NCBI GenBank assembly: GCA_963920705.1
Contig: CAWUCO010000272.1
Span: forward strand, 1 to 64,000
Direction of reading: 5' to 3'
Length of the DNA: 64,000 bases
From: Odiellus spinosus
Taxonomy: Eukaryota; Arthropoda; Arachnida; Opiliones; Phalangiidae
Shown here: positions 22,324 to 32,914 of the stretch, in pieces
Layout: each line of letters begins with the position of its first letter
How positions within the stretch are numbered: the first letter of the stretch is position 1
Program-made: the position numbers and the translations under genes
Notes under the pieces: model-generated
The model's input: the letters and a program-made list of their open reading frames with translations, nothing else
Databases searched by the model: none
Told to the model about the DNA's origin: nothing

Positions 22324-25300
22324 ATGGCCGCAGCCAGCACCACGTTCGGGCAATTTCCACCATTCAACGATGAATCTGACCACTGGACAATTTACGCTGA
22401 ACGTTTGGACCAATTTTTCCTAGCCAATGGCGTCAAGGAGAAGCCAATAAGCGCCGGCTCGACAACCGCCATCACCGATCAAGAACATAACAATGCCATT
22501 CAAGAACAAAAACGAGCAGTTCTCCTCACGGTCATTGGAACGCCTACGTATACGTTACTACGATCCATCATCGCACCACGCAAGCCAAACGAAGAGACTT
22601 ACACGCATATCATCAGCATTCTAAGCAAGCATTTCAATCCTACCCCAACAGAAATTGTGGAAAGCACCAAGTTCTTCCAACGAACAAGAAAGGAGGATGA
22701 AAGCGTATCAGAATACATGGCAGCATTGCGTAAATTAGCAGAGTTTTGCAACTATGGGTCGTTTCTCAACCGATTACTACGAGACAGGTTCGTTAGTGGA
22801 ATCAATAATGACCAATTACATCGTCGTTTGTTAGACATCAAGGACATCGACGTGGACAAAGCGTTAAAAGCCGCTATAGCGTTCGAAACAGTGGAACGCG
22901 ACGTTCAAGAATTCAAGGGAATGAAAAACAATCCTAATGACGCTGCAACAAATCGGATAACGAATCAGTTCAGGCCACCATCAACGTCGGGCAACACCAC
23001 TAGCACACAACGCTCACATCGGCATTCAACCAGCGTACAACAACCGAGAACATACAATCCATGTATTCGCTGCACGAGCACTGAGCATCCGGAATGGGAG
23101 TGTCCATATAAAACTTATCAATGTCGCGACTGCAAAACCACGGGTCATCTGTCAAAAGCGTGCCGCAAAAAAGTGCAGCATAGATACACGGATAACAGAA
23201 GAGCATCAACATCAAACCGACCACAACGCACCACTCACACGAACCACATAGAAGAAGCAACACGTCATGGTGCCAATCGACAAATCACTAGGGACACCGA
23301 ACAATACGCGGCCGAGTACGACATATTTACGATTTTCGACCGTTCATCAACGCACGAATACGTCGACACCGTTTCCATCAATAGCAATCGACGAACAGTC
23401 CAGCCTCTCGTGACAGTACCACCAGCAGTCATGCTCACATGCATCGTCAATGAAGTTCCGGTAACGTTCCAAGTGGACACAGGCTCTGGCTACACAATTA
23501 TATCCGAGACAACGTTACGACAACTCCACCACCACGAAACTCTTTCACCAGGCCCGAAAAATCTGGCCGCGTACACTGGTCACCTTCTTGATATCAAAGG
23601 ACAACTGATGGTCGATGTAACGTATCTAAGCCAAACTTTAAAGTTACCGGTGGTCGTCGATGGCGGCAACCGTCCTAATCTAATGGGTCGCAACTGGATA
23701 TATTCAGAATTCAGTATTTTACCGAAACTCGAAGATCAAGTTCACCACGTCAACTCATCACACGCCGCCTTGCACGACCTACTAAATAAGCATACACCGT
23801 TGTTTTCCCCGGGGATGGGGTGCATAAGAAACATGCAGGTCAAGTTGAACATAAAAAAAGACGCGCCTACACCGCGTTTCCACAAGGCTCGATCGGTTCC
23901 ATACCATCTGAAGGATCAAATCGAGCAGGAAATAAGACGATTGGAGACCGAAGGCATAATAAGTCCGATAACCCAAGCTGAGTTCGCCACACCAATAGTG
24001 CCGATCATGAAGAAAAACAAATCCATACGTATTTGCGGCGACTTCAAGGTTACTACCAACAAGGTCATCGACATCGAATGCTACCCTTTACCAAAGGTTG
24101 ATGACATATTCGCTAAACTGGCTGGAAGTAACGTTTTCGCACGTCTTGACATGCGGAATGCTTATAATCAGCTTGAGCTCGATGAAGCGTCTCGAAATTT
24201 AGTCGTAATCAACACAACAAAAGGGTTATACCGTTATAATCGTCTTCCGTTTGGCATATCCTCCGCATCGGCTATCTTTCAAAGGTACATGGAAGTACTA
24301 TTACAAGATCATCCAAGTACCTATCCGTTTCAAGACGACATTATCGTCGGCGGAACAAGCGACGAGGATTTGATAGCCAAGCTAAGCAAAATATTTCAGA
24401 CGTTTGAACGGGAGGGCATAAAGCTGAACCAGGACAAATGCGAGTTTCTTAAGTCATCCGTTAATTTTTTGGGTTACCGTCTCGATGCACACGGTCTTCA
24501 TCCACAATTAGAAAAGCTCACCGCAATCAAACACGCACCAGCACCTAAAAACATCGAAGAACTGCGTTCATTCCTGGGTCTCATAAACTACTACGCCCGT
24601 TTCATACCGAACGCATCCACACTTCTTTCGAGTTTATATTCACTCTTAAATAAATCCGCAGAATGGCAATGGTCAAAAGTACATCAAGACGCATTCGAAC
24701 TCGCCAAGAAGACACTCGAATCGACGAATCTCCTAGTGCTATTCGACCCAACGAAGGAGGTGATATTAGCATGCGACGCGTCACCTACAGGATTAGGTGC
24801 GCTTATATCGCACACCGTACAAGGTGTGGAAAGACCTATAGCCTTTGCATCCAGAACGCTCTCACCGGCAGAAAAAAACTACCCACAAATCGAAAGAGAA
24901 GCGTTATCTATAATATTCGGCGTCACACGTTTCCGTGAATACTTGTTGGGAAAACAGTTCATGTTGGTCACTGACCACAAACCACTCGTTGCTTTGTTTT
25001 CCGAGAATAAAACAATTCCTCAGATGGCCGCGGCGCGCCTTCAAAGATGGGCGTTAATGTTATCTGCATACGATTACCGAATTGTGCACAAGAAGGGCAG
25101 CCAACACGGAAACGCAGACGCACTCAGTCGTTTACCAATTGAAGTTCAAAGCACGGAACCTCCACTTCCAACGGAAATGGTATTGCTTACATGTGAAAAA
25201 AACAATCCGCCCATCGACATCCTCGAGCTAGCAGCACATACTCAATCGGACACGATACTCAGCCAAGTACTGAAGCATACCCTCGATGGCTGGCCAAAGA

Positions 25301-26592
25301 ACATCACAAAGCTACACGACGACCTGAAGATATATGCTCGAAGGTCCACGGAAATATCTACGCTACAAGGGGTACTTTTGATAGGCAACAAAGTCATCGT
25401 GCCAAGCGCTCTGCGCCGGAAGGTGATGACTGAGCTCCACAGCACGCATCAAGGACTACGGTCAATGAAAGAACTAGCACGTGCCAAAGTTTGGTGGCCA
25501 GCCATTGATCAAGATTTAACCAACGTATCGAAAAACTGCGAGACCTGCAGGATTCACGCTCCCATGCCTCCCAAACAATTCGTACCATGGCAAAAGGAAA
25601 TCACTCCTTGGCGCAGGGTGCATGTAGACTTTGCAGGACCAATAGAAAATCGATATCTTCTCATCACCGTTGACGCTTTCTCGAAGTGGATTGAGATAGA
25701 TATAACTGCGTCCACATCATCGGCAGCCGTCATACAGTGCCTTCGTCAACACATGACACGTTTTGGCATCATGCAAACGCTGGTGTCAGATAATGCAACC
25801 TGCTTCACGAGCGACGAATTCAAAACCTTCATTACGAACAACGGAATCAAACATGTAACAACCGCGCCATACCACCCAGCATCCAACGGCCAGGCAGAGC
25901 GTAGTGTCAGGACAGTAAAGACAACCCTAAAAAAAATTACTGGTGGAACAACTCCCGCAACGGAAATAATAGAAAACGGTTTAAAACGCTACTCAAGCGG
26001 CACACTAGAAGTACGGATAGCCAGACTTCTACTAAACTATAGAAGGACACCCCTCAATGGCAACCCATCTCCGGCAGAAAAGATGCTCAACAGACCCATC
26101 ATCACGAAACTGGACTTATTCAACCCAAATCACATACAGCAACCGTCGACACTCGCTGACAACGACTTAGCATTAGCACATGCACTCAACCCAGGACAAA
26201 AAGTACAAGCTCGCAACTACGGCAAGGGTCAAACATGGATATCAGGCACAATAGTAAAACGACAAGGTCACGTTATGTACCAAATCGAAACATCGTCGGG
26301 CATCATCAGACGCCACAAAAACCAGATACGTCCGGATATTAACTCGCGTACTCAACATTCATGTACTTTTCCAGCGCCAACCACCAATGCACGACACCCG
26401 GAAAAGGATCCGGTACAACCAACTATCGTCTTCCCAGGACAACACATGCAAGAAGCTCGCACAAATCTACTGCCTGTATCTAGTGCCCAGCAGCACACCA
26501 CAACAAGTCAAAAATCGAGTACAGATCAACATGACAGCAGTATACGCAGATCACAACGGACTCGACCACCGCGACAATTTCTGGGTGTTTAA
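22324..26592 (+). CDS. Ty3/gypsy Gag-Pol polyprotein
   Basis: 1422 codons, fused Gag and Pol without a frameshift. Gag spans about residues 1-235. Two CCHC-like knuckles follow (CIRC, then CRDCKTTGHLSKAC; about 245-280). The protease has DTGSG (about 386). The reverse transcriptase has FQDDI (about 669), where the first position is F and the second Q instead of the more usual Y-L; this is seen in some K02A2.6-like metazoan gypsy lineages. RNase H carries CDASPTGLG (about 816) and NADALSR (about 931). The integrase has an HHCC zinc motif, VDFAG (about 1100), SDNAT (about 1155) and NGQAERSV (about 1190). The ORF ends just before the A run and 3' LTR. It looks coding-competent. Confidence 0.94.
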   Translation: MAAASTTFGQFPPFNDESDHWTIYAERLDQFFLANGVKEKPISAGSTTAITDQEHNNAIQEQKRAVLLTVIGTPTYTLLRSIIAPRKPNEETYTHIISILSKHFNPTPTEIVESTKFFQRTRKEDESVSEYMAALRKLAEFCNYGSFLNRLLRDRFVSGINNDQLHRRLLDIKDIDVDKALKAAIAFETVERDVQEFKGMKNNPNDAATNRITNQFRPPSTSGNTTSTQRSHRHSTSVQQPRTYNPCIRCTSTEHPEWECPYKTYQCRDCKTTGHLSKACRKKVQHRYTDNRRASTSNRPQRTTHTNHIEEATRHGANRQITRDTEQYAAEYDIFTIFDRSSTHEYVDTVSINSNRRTVQPLVTVPPAVMLTCIVNEVPVTFQVDTGSGYTIISETTLRQLHHHETLSPGPKNLAAYTGHLLDIKGQLMVDVTYLSQTLKLPVVVDGGNRPNLMGRNWIYSEFSILPKLEDQVHHVNSSHAALHDLLNKHTPLFSPGMGCIRNMQVKLNIKKDAPTPRFHKARSVPYHLKDQIEQEIRRLETEGIISPITQAEFATPIVPIMKKNKSIRICGDFKVTTNKVIDIECYPLPKVDDIFAKLAGSNVFARLDMRNAYNQLELDEASRNLVVINTTKGLYRYNRLPFGISSASAIFQRYMEVLLQDHPSTYPFQDDIIVGGTSDEDLIAKLSKIFQTFEREGIKLNQDKCEFLKSSVNFLGYRLDAHGLHPQLEKLTAIKHAPAPKNIEELRSFLGLINYYARFIPNASTLLSSLYSLLNKSAEWQWSKVHQDAFELAKKTLESTNLLVLFDPTKEVILACDASPTGLGALISHTVQGVERPIAFASRTLSPAEKNYPQIEREALSIIFGVTRFREYLLGKQFMLVTDHKPLVALFSENKTIPQMAAARLQRWALMLSAYDYRIVHKKGSQHGNADALSRLPIEVQSTEPPLPTEMVLLTCEKNNPPIDILELAAHTQSDTILSQVLKHTLDGWPKNITKLHDDLKIYARRSTEISTLQGVLLIGNKVIVPSALRRKVMTELHSTHQGLRSMKELARAKVWWPAIDQDLTNVSKNCETCRIHAPMPPKQFVPWQKEITPWRRVHVDFAGPIENRYLLITVDAFSKWIEIDITASTSSAAVIQCLRQHMTRFGIMQTLVSDNATCFTSDEFKTFITNNGIKHVTTAPYHPASNGQAERSVRTVKTTLKKITGGTTPATEIIENGLKRYSSGTLEVRIARLLLNYRRTPLNGNPSPAEKMLNRPIITKLDLFNPNHIQQPSTLADNDLALAHALNPGQKVQARNYGKGQTWISGTIVKRQGHVMYQIETSSGIIRRHKNQIRPDINSRTQHSCTFPAPTTNARHPEKDPVQPTIVFPGQHMQEARTNLLPVSSAQQHTTTSQKSSTDQHDSSIRRSQRTRPPRQFLGV

Positions 26593-26625
26593 AAAAAAAA
26601 AAAAAAAAAAAAAAGTGGAAAGTGT

Positions 26626-26855
26626 TGTAGAGTTTTGGTTTTTTAATGTGTAGTTTTAGGTCTATTATCTTATCACTTGTTTTTTTAGTATACGTAGCAC
26701 AGCCTATATAAACTGCCAACAATTGCATCGCGGCATCACAAGTACGGCGCGACTGATGTATCGACGATGTTTTAATCACTGAATAAATAAACTTATCTAA
26801 CAGTATAACGAGTTATTCATTGCCTGTACACGACCAAGTATTTACCCACTCAACA
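26626..26855 (+). repeat. Gypsy 3' LTR
   Basis: This is an identical-looking copy of the 5' LTR. It is preceded by a 24-base A run (26591-26614) and a purine tract 'gtggaaagtgt' that is a plausible polypurine tract. Confidence 0.93.
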
Positions 26856-26860
26856 CCTAG

Positions 26861-27205
26861 GTAAAAATTAATAAAGATTAGATATAAAGGCGTGTTCACA
26901 GGGTATCCAAGATAAAATGTCTTAATAAAGAATAGATATAAAGTCCCGTTCGTACGAGTATCCAAGATAAAATGACAAAGATAATATACAAATGCCCGTT
27001 CGCACGGGTATCAAAGTTTAAAAATTAATAAATATTAGATATAAAGCCACGTTCACACGGGTATCAAAGAAAAATTAAGATTTGATATAAAGCCGCTTTC
27101 ACACGGGTATCCAAGATAAATTAGTAAAGATTAGGTATAAAGCCGCTTTCAAACGGGTACCCAAGATAAATGAATAAAGATTAGATATAAGGATGCGTTC
27201 ACAGG
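26861..27205 (+). repeat. Tandem array, ~55-bp unit
   Basis: About six units of 'taaagattagatataaa' + 'cgttcacacgggtatccaagata', with losses. The same family is inverted at 6425-6790 and interrupted at its left end by the gypsy insertion. Confidence 0.75.
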
Positions 27206-27214
27206 TAGCCAAGT

Positions 27215-27395
27215 TGAAAAACATGATTTGAAAAACAGGATTTGAAAAACCGGATTTGAAAAACCGGAATCAAAAAACGGGATTCGAAAAACAGGATTCG
27301 AAAAACAGGATTCGAAAAACAGGATTCGTTAAACAGGATTCGAAAAACAGGATTCGAAAAACACTATTCGAAAAACAGGATTCGAAAAACTTTAC
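27215..27395 (+). repeat. 14-bp tandem repeat
   Basis: About 12 units of 'aaaaacaggattcg' with early variants (tttg, ccgg). Divergence grows toward the left edge. Confidence 0.8.
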
Positions 27396-27639
27396 GTAAC
27401 TTCGTGTTTAAAGCAATCTCGAAACGCCATTCAAATTGTTCAAAGAGCGTTTATGCATGCATAACAAGCCCCTGCTCTAGCATCATCCTTTTCAGCCTCT
27501 TTTACAATGTCATTGGTGTAGCTATTCCTATGGGCTTGACCATCTTGTGCGCTCTATATCTCACGACAACGTCCACTGATAAATAATGGCTACCGCGTTC
27601 CCAAATGAGGATACCCGTAAGTGTTAAACGAGGGGCTAG

Positions 27640-28035
27640 TCAGTCGAAAAATCCGGTGTACAAAACCGGGGATAGCGATTTCCTGATTTCCAGAAATCAG
27701 AGGAAATCACTGGCAATCCAAAAAAATAATGGGAAATTTGGAAATCACGAGAAATCAGAGCAAATCACTGGAAATCAAAAGAAATCAGAAATCATTTTGG
27801 GAATCACAGGAAATATAAAGAGTCTGTCTTCAAATAAGATAAGATATAGGGTAGGGTCGCCTAATTCGGAACGCTTTTTAAGAAATCCGACATCTCGATT
27901 GCTATGGAATTTTTAGCGACAAATTTAACTGTCTAGGGTAGGGTCATCGAATTCAGAACGCCTTTTAAATATCCGAGGTCTCGATTGCTATGGAATTTTA
28001 GCGATGAAGTTAAGTATCTAATGTGAAGTTTGAAT
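27640..28035. repeat. Two small tandem repeats
   Basis: 27670-27815 holds loose 'gaaatca.(g)gaaatca' repeats. 27845-28030 holds a two-copy tandem of about 100 bp, each with 'tagggtagggtc', 'attcggaacgc.tttt' and 'ctcgattgctatggaatttt'. Confidence 0.6.
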
Positions 28036-28109
28036 TGTAGCGGACCCGTTGTGCTACTTTTCATCATTCCATGACGCGTACTTTTGACGAGGACGCTGTT
28101 TTAAAAACG

Positions 28110-28641
28110 ACAGTAGAGGCTTCTAATTCTGAACGAGCGACTCTAATTCTGAACGCCCCGATTCCAATTCTGAACACTTTCTTGCTTCTATCATATAACA
28201 TAAAAAAAAAAAAAAAAAAATCCGAAATTTGGGAAAGGAACCACTTCCGCGCCTCGGATAGAGAAACGAGTGTCACCAACGGATTTCTTGCCCAAATTTA
28301 ACAGGGGAAAGGCGGAATTAGCGCGATCGAGCCAGTATTTGCGAAGTTATGGACGATTTAAAATTTTTGCATTGCTTTGTCATAGACTCATAGAAGCCGT
28401 AAAGGAATCGTTATTTGGAAATCGTCGATAACTTCGCAAATACTGGCTCGATCGCGCCAATTCCGCCTTTCCCCTTACAATTTCGGCCAACGAATCGATT
28501 GGTGACACTTGTTTCTCGATCCGAGGCGCGCGAGTGGTTCCTTTTGCATTTTTTTTTTACATGTTATAATATAGTTCAGATTTAGAAGCAGGGGGTGCTC
28601 AGAATTGGAATCAGGGCGTTCAGAATTAGAAGCAGCTACTA
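28110..28641. mobile_element. Foldback element, copy 1
   Basis: Long inverted arms: 'gcttctaattctgaacgcc' outer blocks and 'gcgatcgagccagtatttgcgaagtta' type inner blocks recur in reverse complement on the right half, centred near 28390. A17-18 and T9 runs separate the sub-blocks of the arms. The transcript would fold into a hairpin of about 200 bp. No ORF is credible. Confidence 0.8.
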
Positions 28642-29847
28642 GGGTGGTGGCGGGTAATTCCGTCCAATTCTAATTACGTCCACTTTGGTTCAAAAATGTG
28701 AATCTTTAATTTTGGTTGCTCAAATTAAACGAAAAAGGACTTATTTTAGACACTGATAAACGCCGCGTCAGAAAAAAAAAGTATTTCAAGGCCATATGAC
28801 AAGGGTCGGATAAGATACGACTATAATTAACAAAGTACCAATTTACTCCCATTAAAATAATTCCAATTTAAGGGAATGAATCTTTTTATGACTCCGGAAA
28901 TAAGGATTTAAAACAATCACAGAAATTGTACAGATACGAACCCGATATCACTCGAAAGCCCGGAAATTTAGCTACAAAATATGCGTCTCAGATTTCATCT
29001 TGAAGCCGTATTTAATTATTTATCGAATATTATAAAAAACTACCGACAGAGGCCAATTCCGTCCCTCGAAACAAAATCGAGTTTAAAGTTAACTTCAAAA
29101 TAACTAATTAAAACGCGAATAAGCGAGCTCTAAAATCATTCACGATTGACAATTCAATAATTTCAAAGCAAAAAGCCTGTTTTTCCCGCTTTTTCCGCTG
29201 TCTTTCAGGGCTGGAAATATTTTTAACGCGAATTCAGTATATAGGGCGGTAGTGTTTCGTAACAATATTTTCAAAAAAGGCTTAGAACATAATATGGCGC
29301 GGTTTTTACTATGTGGGTGTTTTAGTTGCCTTTGAAACTGAGTAAAATATTATGAATTTTATATACGGACGCTGTCCGGAAATTAGACGCTACTTATTTA
29401 TGGGTGGACGGGTATTACCCGCCATTGTCCGGCGATTAGACTCAGGCCGGACGGAATTACACTCTTCTGGACGGAATTGGCCGCCTCGACTGACTTTGAA
29501 AAACGTCTCGTATCTTTTAAACCAATCAAGATTATGGAAAGCAAAAGTTCAATTCATAAAAAGATATTCCTAAATTGGACACGGTTAACATTGGGAGAGT
29601 TTTCTTGGTGATTTTATAAAAAGCGGACGGAATAGTTGAATCTATTAACTCTATATACGTCCCACCCTTGAAAAAAGGCAACATCTGCCATTGGTTGGCA
29701 GAAGTATAGATAATCCTATATTTTAAACCAACCTTAGAAAAAGGCAACATTAGCAATACAAACGGGTGCTTTTCAACGGCTGTTTTATCCGTTTCTATAT
29801 TAGTGTATATATTACTTTATAGAACCATCTATTACCCGCCACCACCA
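28642..29847. mobile_element. Nested 1.2-kb TIR element with TA duplication
   Basis: 17-bp terminal inverted repeats (GGGTGGTGGCGGGTAAT at the left, inverted at 29831-29847 with a mismatch at the outermost base) are flanked by TA at 28640-28641 and 29848-29849. The uninterrupted target sequence 'gcagctactacc' is visible in the sister foldback copy at about 30271-30282, so the insertion can be read directly. Inside, 'ggacggaatt' motifs recur and there is no transposase ORF. TA duplication fits Tc1/mariner-type insertion, but the superfamily is an inference. Confidence 0.75.
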
Positions 29848-29849
29848 TA

Positions 29850-30282
29850 CCTCCTTTTTCCCAAATGGGAAAGGAACCACTTCCGCGCCTCGGATCGAGA
29901 AACGAGTGGCGCCAACGGATTTCTTGGGCAAATTTAACAGAGGAATGGCGGAATTAGCGCGATCGAGACAGTATTTGCGAAGTTATGGACGATTTACCAG
30001 TAAAATTTTTGCATTGCTTTGTCATAGAAGCCGTAAAGGAATCATCATTTGGAAATCGTCGATAATTTCGCAAATACTGGCTCGATCGCGCGAATTCCGC
30101 CTTTCCCCTCATAATTTCTGCCAAGGAATCGATTGGTGACACTTGTTTCTCGATCCGAGGCGCGCGAGTGGTTCCTTTTGCATTTTTTTTTTTTTTTAAA
30201 TGTTATAATATAGTTCCGATTTAGAAGCAGGGGGTGTTCAGAATTGGAATCAGGGCGTGCAGAATTAGAAGCAGCTACTACC
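29850..30282. mobile_element. Foldback element, copy 2
   Basis: A near-identical head-to-tail copy of copy 1, with the same arms around about 30050. It ends 'gaagcagctacta'. Confidence 0.8.
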
Positions 30283-30510
30283 GTCTTTAAAAAAAACTCC
30301 CAAATTTGGGAAAGGAACCACTTCCGCACCTCGAATTGAGAAGCGAGTGTCACCAATGGATTCCTTGGCGGAATTTAAAAGGGAAGAGCGGAATTAGCGC
30401 GATCGAGCCAGTATTTGCGAAGTTATCGCCGATTATAATATTTGCATTGCTTTGGCGTAGAACCAGAAGCCGATCACATAGGAAGTTAACATCTCCGCTC
30501 CGCTTCAAAC
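30283..30510. mobile_element. Foldback element, truncated copy 3
   Basis: Left arm only ('ggaaaggaaccacttccgc' to the 'gcgaagttat' block). It breaks off near 30500. Confidence 0.7.
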
Positions 30511-31479
30511 CCGTCTTTGACGGGTAATCTATATTTTTAGGCTACAACTCGCCACCTATCGGGGATCAGATTTGTTTGTTGAGGGGTGCACCGTGCCGGG
30601 TAGCACACAACACCCCCGCCAATGCGTGCGGCTTCATCATTTGTCCGCTAGTGCCGCACGCGAAACCACGCCCGGAATCCTATCGGGGATTTCGCAAAAT
30701 TCGGCACCGATTTCTAGGGTTGCCAGCTAGCGAGAGAAACGAGAACTAAATCAAGGCGTGTCTTAATTCTATAAGCCAATCATGCCCTAACTAAAATTTC
30801 ACTCCCCCCTTAGAGGAAACGAGACTCTAGCTGAAGATAGACTGCGACGCGGCGGCAGCGGCGTGACCGTGCGTTTTCAGTTTGGGCGGCGGCACGCCGA
30901 GTTTTTACCAGGCGACGGCGTAAGCCATGAATTGCGGGGTTTATCGGCGTTTGTCGCGTCTCTCAGCTCTCCCATAAACGAGCATGGGCAGAATTTTCAA
31001 TTTTACTTTTACTTTCGTGGTTTCCCACGGACCTAAGATCTCTCACCGTACCTGCACTTCGTGGCCAGTCGACAGCCGCTTACCCCTGTTGGCAGAGTCA
31101 CGTTCAACTTTTTTAAGTCTTACGGAAGTTACGGAACATAGTGAAAAGTAATCGGCGGTGTCGGAATCAACACCGGAAAACAAGTCACGTGCTCAAACTG
31201 CTAGTCATTGGCCGAGATATTTGTGGGCTGGCCTTACATGCCCCCTATGCAATTCCCCCTACTTTAGAATTTCACGAGAGAGGAAAAACGAAAAATGAAA
31301 ATTTTGAAGGGGTGCTGGAAATTTAAACCCCTTCACGCAAATCTTTCCGTCAAAGATGGTTACTATGGCGAGCCAAAGCGGACAAAATTCGAAAAACTCT
31401 CCCTCTCCCTCTAAATTACGCGATCGCTCTCCTCGAATTTGGTTCCCTCTCCTCGAGTTTCGTTCCCTACCCTTATTTT
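30511..31479. other. Unrecognised, locally GC-rich
   Basis: There is a GC-rich patch at 30840-30960 with GGCGGC-type text. No supported ORF; 31141-31326 has no recognisable features. Confidence 0.4.
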
Positions 31480-32765
31480 TCGCGTTCCCTCTCCCCGAGA
31501 TTGGTTCCCTCTCCCCGAGATTGGTTCCCTCTCCCCGAGATTGGTTCCCTCCCCCCCGAGATTGCGGGCCCCCCCCCCCGAGATTGGTTCCCTCTCCCCG
31601 AGATTGGTTCCCACTCCCCGAGATTGGTTCCCTCTCCCCGAGATTGGTTCCCTCCCCCCCGAGATTGCGGCCCCCCCCCCCCGAGATTGGTGGTTCCCTC
31701 CCCCGAGATTGGTGGTTCCCTCCCCCCGAGATTGGTGGTTCCCTCCCGCCGAGATTGTTGGTTCCCTCCCCCCGAGATTGCTGGTTCCCTCCCCCCGAGA
31801 TTGGTGGTTCCCTCCCCCCGAGATTGGTGGTTCCCTCCCCCCGAGATTGGTGGTTCCCTCCCCCCGAGATTGCTGGTTCCTCCCCCCGAGATTGGTGGTT
31901 CCCTCCACCCGAGATTGCTGGTTCCCTCCCCCCGAGATTGCTGGTTCCCTCCCCCCGAGATTGCTGGTTCCCTCCCCCCGAGATTGGTGGTTCCCTCCCC
32001 CGAGATTGGTGGTTCCCTCCCCCCGAGATTGGTGGTTCCCTCCCGCCGAGATTGTTGGTTCCCTCCCCCCGAGTTTGCTGGTTCCCTCCCCCCGAGATTG
32101 CTGGTTCCCTCCCCCCGAGATTGCTGGTTCCCTCCCCCCGAGATTGCTGGTTCCCTCCCCCGAGATTGCTGGTTCCCTCCCCCCGAGATTGCTGGTTCCC
32201 TCCCCCCGAGATTGCTGGTTCCCTCCCCCCGAGATTGGTGGTTCCCTCCCCCCGAGATTGGTGGTTCCCTCCCCCCGAGATTGGTGGTTCCCTCCCCCCG
32301 AGATTGCTGGTTCCCTCCCCCGAGATTGCTGGTTTCTCCCCCCGAGATTGCTGGTTCCCTCCCCCCGAGATTGCTGGTTCCCTCCCCCCGAGATTGCTGG
32401 TTCCCTCCCCCCGAGATTGCTGGTTCCCTCCCCCCGAGATTGGTGGTTCGCTCCCCCCGAGATTGGTGGTTCCCTCCCCCGAGATTGGTGGTTCCCTCCC
32501 CCCGAGAATGGTGGTTCCCTCCCCCCGAGAATGGTGGTTCCCTCCCCCCGAGATTGGTGGTTCCCTCCCCCCGAGATTGGTGGTTCCCTCCCCCCGAGAT
32601 TGGTGGTTCCCTCCCCCCGAGATTGGTGGTTCCCTCCCCCCGAGATTGTTGGTTCCCTCCCCCCGAGATTGTTGGTTCCCTCCCCCCGAGATTGGTGGTT
32701 CCCTCCCCCCGAGATTGGTGGTTCCCTCCCCCCGAGATTGGTCGTTCCCTCTCTCCGAGATTAAT
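31480..32765 (+). repeat. C-rich minisatellite, 20-23 bp unit
   Basis: About 57 units. The first ~10 are mostly 20 bp (gagattggttccctctcccc), with two longer ones. The rest are 22-23 bp, with an added 'tgg/tgc' and a C5-C7 run. Because the unit has no stop and is often not a multiple of three, all three plus frames stay open; the 426-507 residue ORFs are artefacts. The G-rich minus strand has repeated G6-A-GGG blocks, which favour G-quadruplexes. Confidence 0.95.
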
Positions 32766-32914
32766 CGTTCACTCTCCCTAAAACGCGCCCCGACACTCGA
32801 GAATCGCGCGAGCGCCTTCGAGATTGCACACTGGCCTGCTTGTTTTTCTTCTTTACCTTATCAAAGCCACATTTTTTGAGGGGCCTACCATTAAGGAAAA
32901 GTACTGTATGTAGA

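Larger units (their letters stand above)
22012..26855 (+). mobile_element. Ty3/gypsy LTR retrotransposon, intact
   Basis: LTRs of 230 bp at 22012-22241 and 26626-26855 appear identical on reading. They are flanked by the 5-bp duplication CCTAG (22007-22011 and 26856-26860). A single intact gag-pol ORF lies between them. It inserted into a copy of the ~55-bp 'acgggtatccaagata' tandem repeat: the left flank ends 'gggtat' and the array resumes on the right. Confidence 0.95.

Noticed and set aside
24663..24938. ORF inside gypsy RNase H region and similar internal ORFs
   Set aside because: Alternative-frame shadows of the gag-pol ORF.
31356..32879. ORFs of 426-507 residues, Pro/Arg/Ser-rich
   Set aside because: They are the minisatellite read in three frames; the unit has no stop and is often not a multiple of three.
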